Positions 56,577 to 57,500 of a stretch of DNA of 57,500 nucleotides are shown one piece after another. Source of the DNA: Diphasiastrum complanatum (Eukaryota > Streptophyta > Lycopodiopsida > Lycopodiales > Lycopodiaceae); NCBI GenBank assembly GCA_029204225.1, contig CM055096.1, forward strand, positions 47,999,079 to 48,056,578, written 5' to 3'. Numbering within the stretch: the stretch's first letter is position 1; each line of letters opens with the position of its first letter. Made by a program: the position numbers and the translations under genes. Below the pieces are notes generated by a model. It worked only from the letters and a program-made list of their open reading frames with translations. It ran no database searches and was not told the origin of the DNA.

Positions 56577-56800
56577 CACTACAAAAAAGCTGACGGTGTT
56601 AAAAACAGTTAAACTTTTGAACTGCACAAGTTAAACTTTTGAACTATGGAAGTGTCGCATTTTGGGGAAATGCAAAAAAGCCGAAGCTGTTGAAAACATA
56701 GTTCATTTTTGCATATTGTCACGACACTTAGAGTATTTTTGCAGACTGTCACGAAAGTAATGTATTTCTGCAGACTGTTCTAAATGCTAATTTCGTGGAA
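56577..56800 (+). mobile_element. Possible CACTA (En/Spm-type) transposon end
   Basis: CACTACAAAAAAGC at 56577-56590 resembles the CACTACAAGAAA terminal repeat of plant CACTA elements. The next 200 bp hold repeated subterminal-like words: GTTAAACTTTTGAACT twice, GTTGAAAACA-like words, and TTTTTGCA/ACTGTCACGA repeats. The opposite end is not in the window. Confidence 0.4.
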
Positions 56801-57086
56801 GTCCTTGAAGATGGCCAAGTCTTCAATGACTTCAAATTGTTGAACTTAACATCTGAACTTGAAATTATGACATGATTGGTTACCCTTTGCTGGAGATCAG
56901 CCGGAAGCCCATTGTGGACATTCTTCAAATAAATTGGTTGTCTAAGTTTGTGATTCCTGTAGGTATCAGATGAGCAGACATAGAATCACCTGACCCTAGA
57001 TCAATGATCAATAAACGTGTAGGAAGAATCATGAAATAGAAATTAGTCATTCACCAAGGAGGCAATTGTGGGTTTAAATTCCAACA

Positions 57087-57297
57087 TGTGTGATATGATT
57101 GGTATATCTATGCCTTGTATGATGTAAACACATGCACTAATTTTTGCCTATTGATGTGTATTGCTATTCAACTCACATATATATGAAACATGAAATATAT
57201 GACATATTGTATGTGGCCCCAAGATATATATGTCTTATGATATATGACTATGAGACAATATATATGACAATTATAACTACAATATATTGCCTACGTC

Positions 57298-57382
<85 letters not shown>

Positions 57383-57500
57383 TGTGTGATATGATTGGTA
57401 TATCTATGCCTTGTATGATGTAAACACATGCATTAATTTATTGCTTATTGACGTGTAATGCTATTCAACTCAAATATATACGAAACATGAAATATATGTC
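57087..57500. repeat. 296-bp tandem repeat with embedded (CA)n
   Basis: The unit starting TGTGTGATATGATTGG at 57087 begins again at 57383 and continues with few changes to the end of the window. A pure CA tract occupies 57301-57379. The array probably continues outside the window. Confidence 0.9.

Noticed and set aside
57144-57389. Coding frame through the CA tract
   Set aside because: The threonine-histidine repeat is a product of (CA)n, and the frame lies in a tandem non-coding repeat.

Overview
The window looks like nuclear DNA of a land plant with a large, transposon-rich genome. The evidence is one GT-AG spliced gene with introns up to 8.8 kb, many Ty1-copia elements primed by the initiator-tRNA-Met site (TGGTATCAGAGC type), and long CT/GA/CA microsatellites. 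I cannot say whether it is a fern, gymnosperm or angiosperm. No bacterial, organellar, tRNA, rRNA or CRISPR feature was seen.

Region 1 (about 1-22.4 kb) holds the only convincing host gene, on the + strand. It is a ten-exon gene (2049-22413) for a 1194-residue nuclear-type protein with two N-terminal BRCT domains, a long basic low-complexity middle, two more BRCT domains and a C-terminal C4HC3 PHD finger. This is the architecture of the Arabidopsis BRCT protein At4g02110. All ten exons join in phase. The introns carry old transposon debris: a copia integrase scrap, two remnants of one LINE family (one with endonuclease but no reverse transcriptase), and a Ty3/gypsy gag-protease piece. Intron 8 holds an inverted 130-bp copy of part of the gene's own last exon. 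A 215-bp MITE-like element and two adjacent hairpins lie upstream.

Region 2 (about 22.4-34.3 kb) is a pile-up of retroelements. It has a decayed but nearly complete + strand copia element (23.8-27.5 kb). Next comes a - strand LTR-bounded unit whose only visible product is an unrecognised proline-rich, coiled-coil protein (27.5-30.4 kb). Last is a - strand copia element with its 5' LTR (30.4-34.3 kb). An exon-like peptide of unknown identity lies just beyond.

Region 3 (about 35.7-55.6 kb) is a nest of copia relatives. One is complete with both LTRs and a 5-bp target duplication (44161-49552), but its reverse transcriptase is replaced by an unrelated 270-codon reading frame. It sits inside a - strand zinc-knuckle gag-like gene. 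Around it are gag-only elements of one family (LTRs at 37876-38624 and 54502-55330), an inverted partial LTR-leader copy at about 36 kb, a half copia with only reverse transcriptase (41.4-42.9 kb), and another gag-only copia with a 1-kb LTR (51.2-53.1 kb). No element here encodes a full working set of proteins, so any that moved recently needed help in trans.

Region 4 (55.6-57.5 kb) is AT-rich sequence with a possible CACTA transposon end and a 296-bp tandem repeat containing a (CA)n tract that runs off the window.

The least explained items are the copia element with a foreign reading frame, the coiled-coil LTR element, the gag-only family that shares a non-copia segment, and the intronic inverted copy of the PHD exon.
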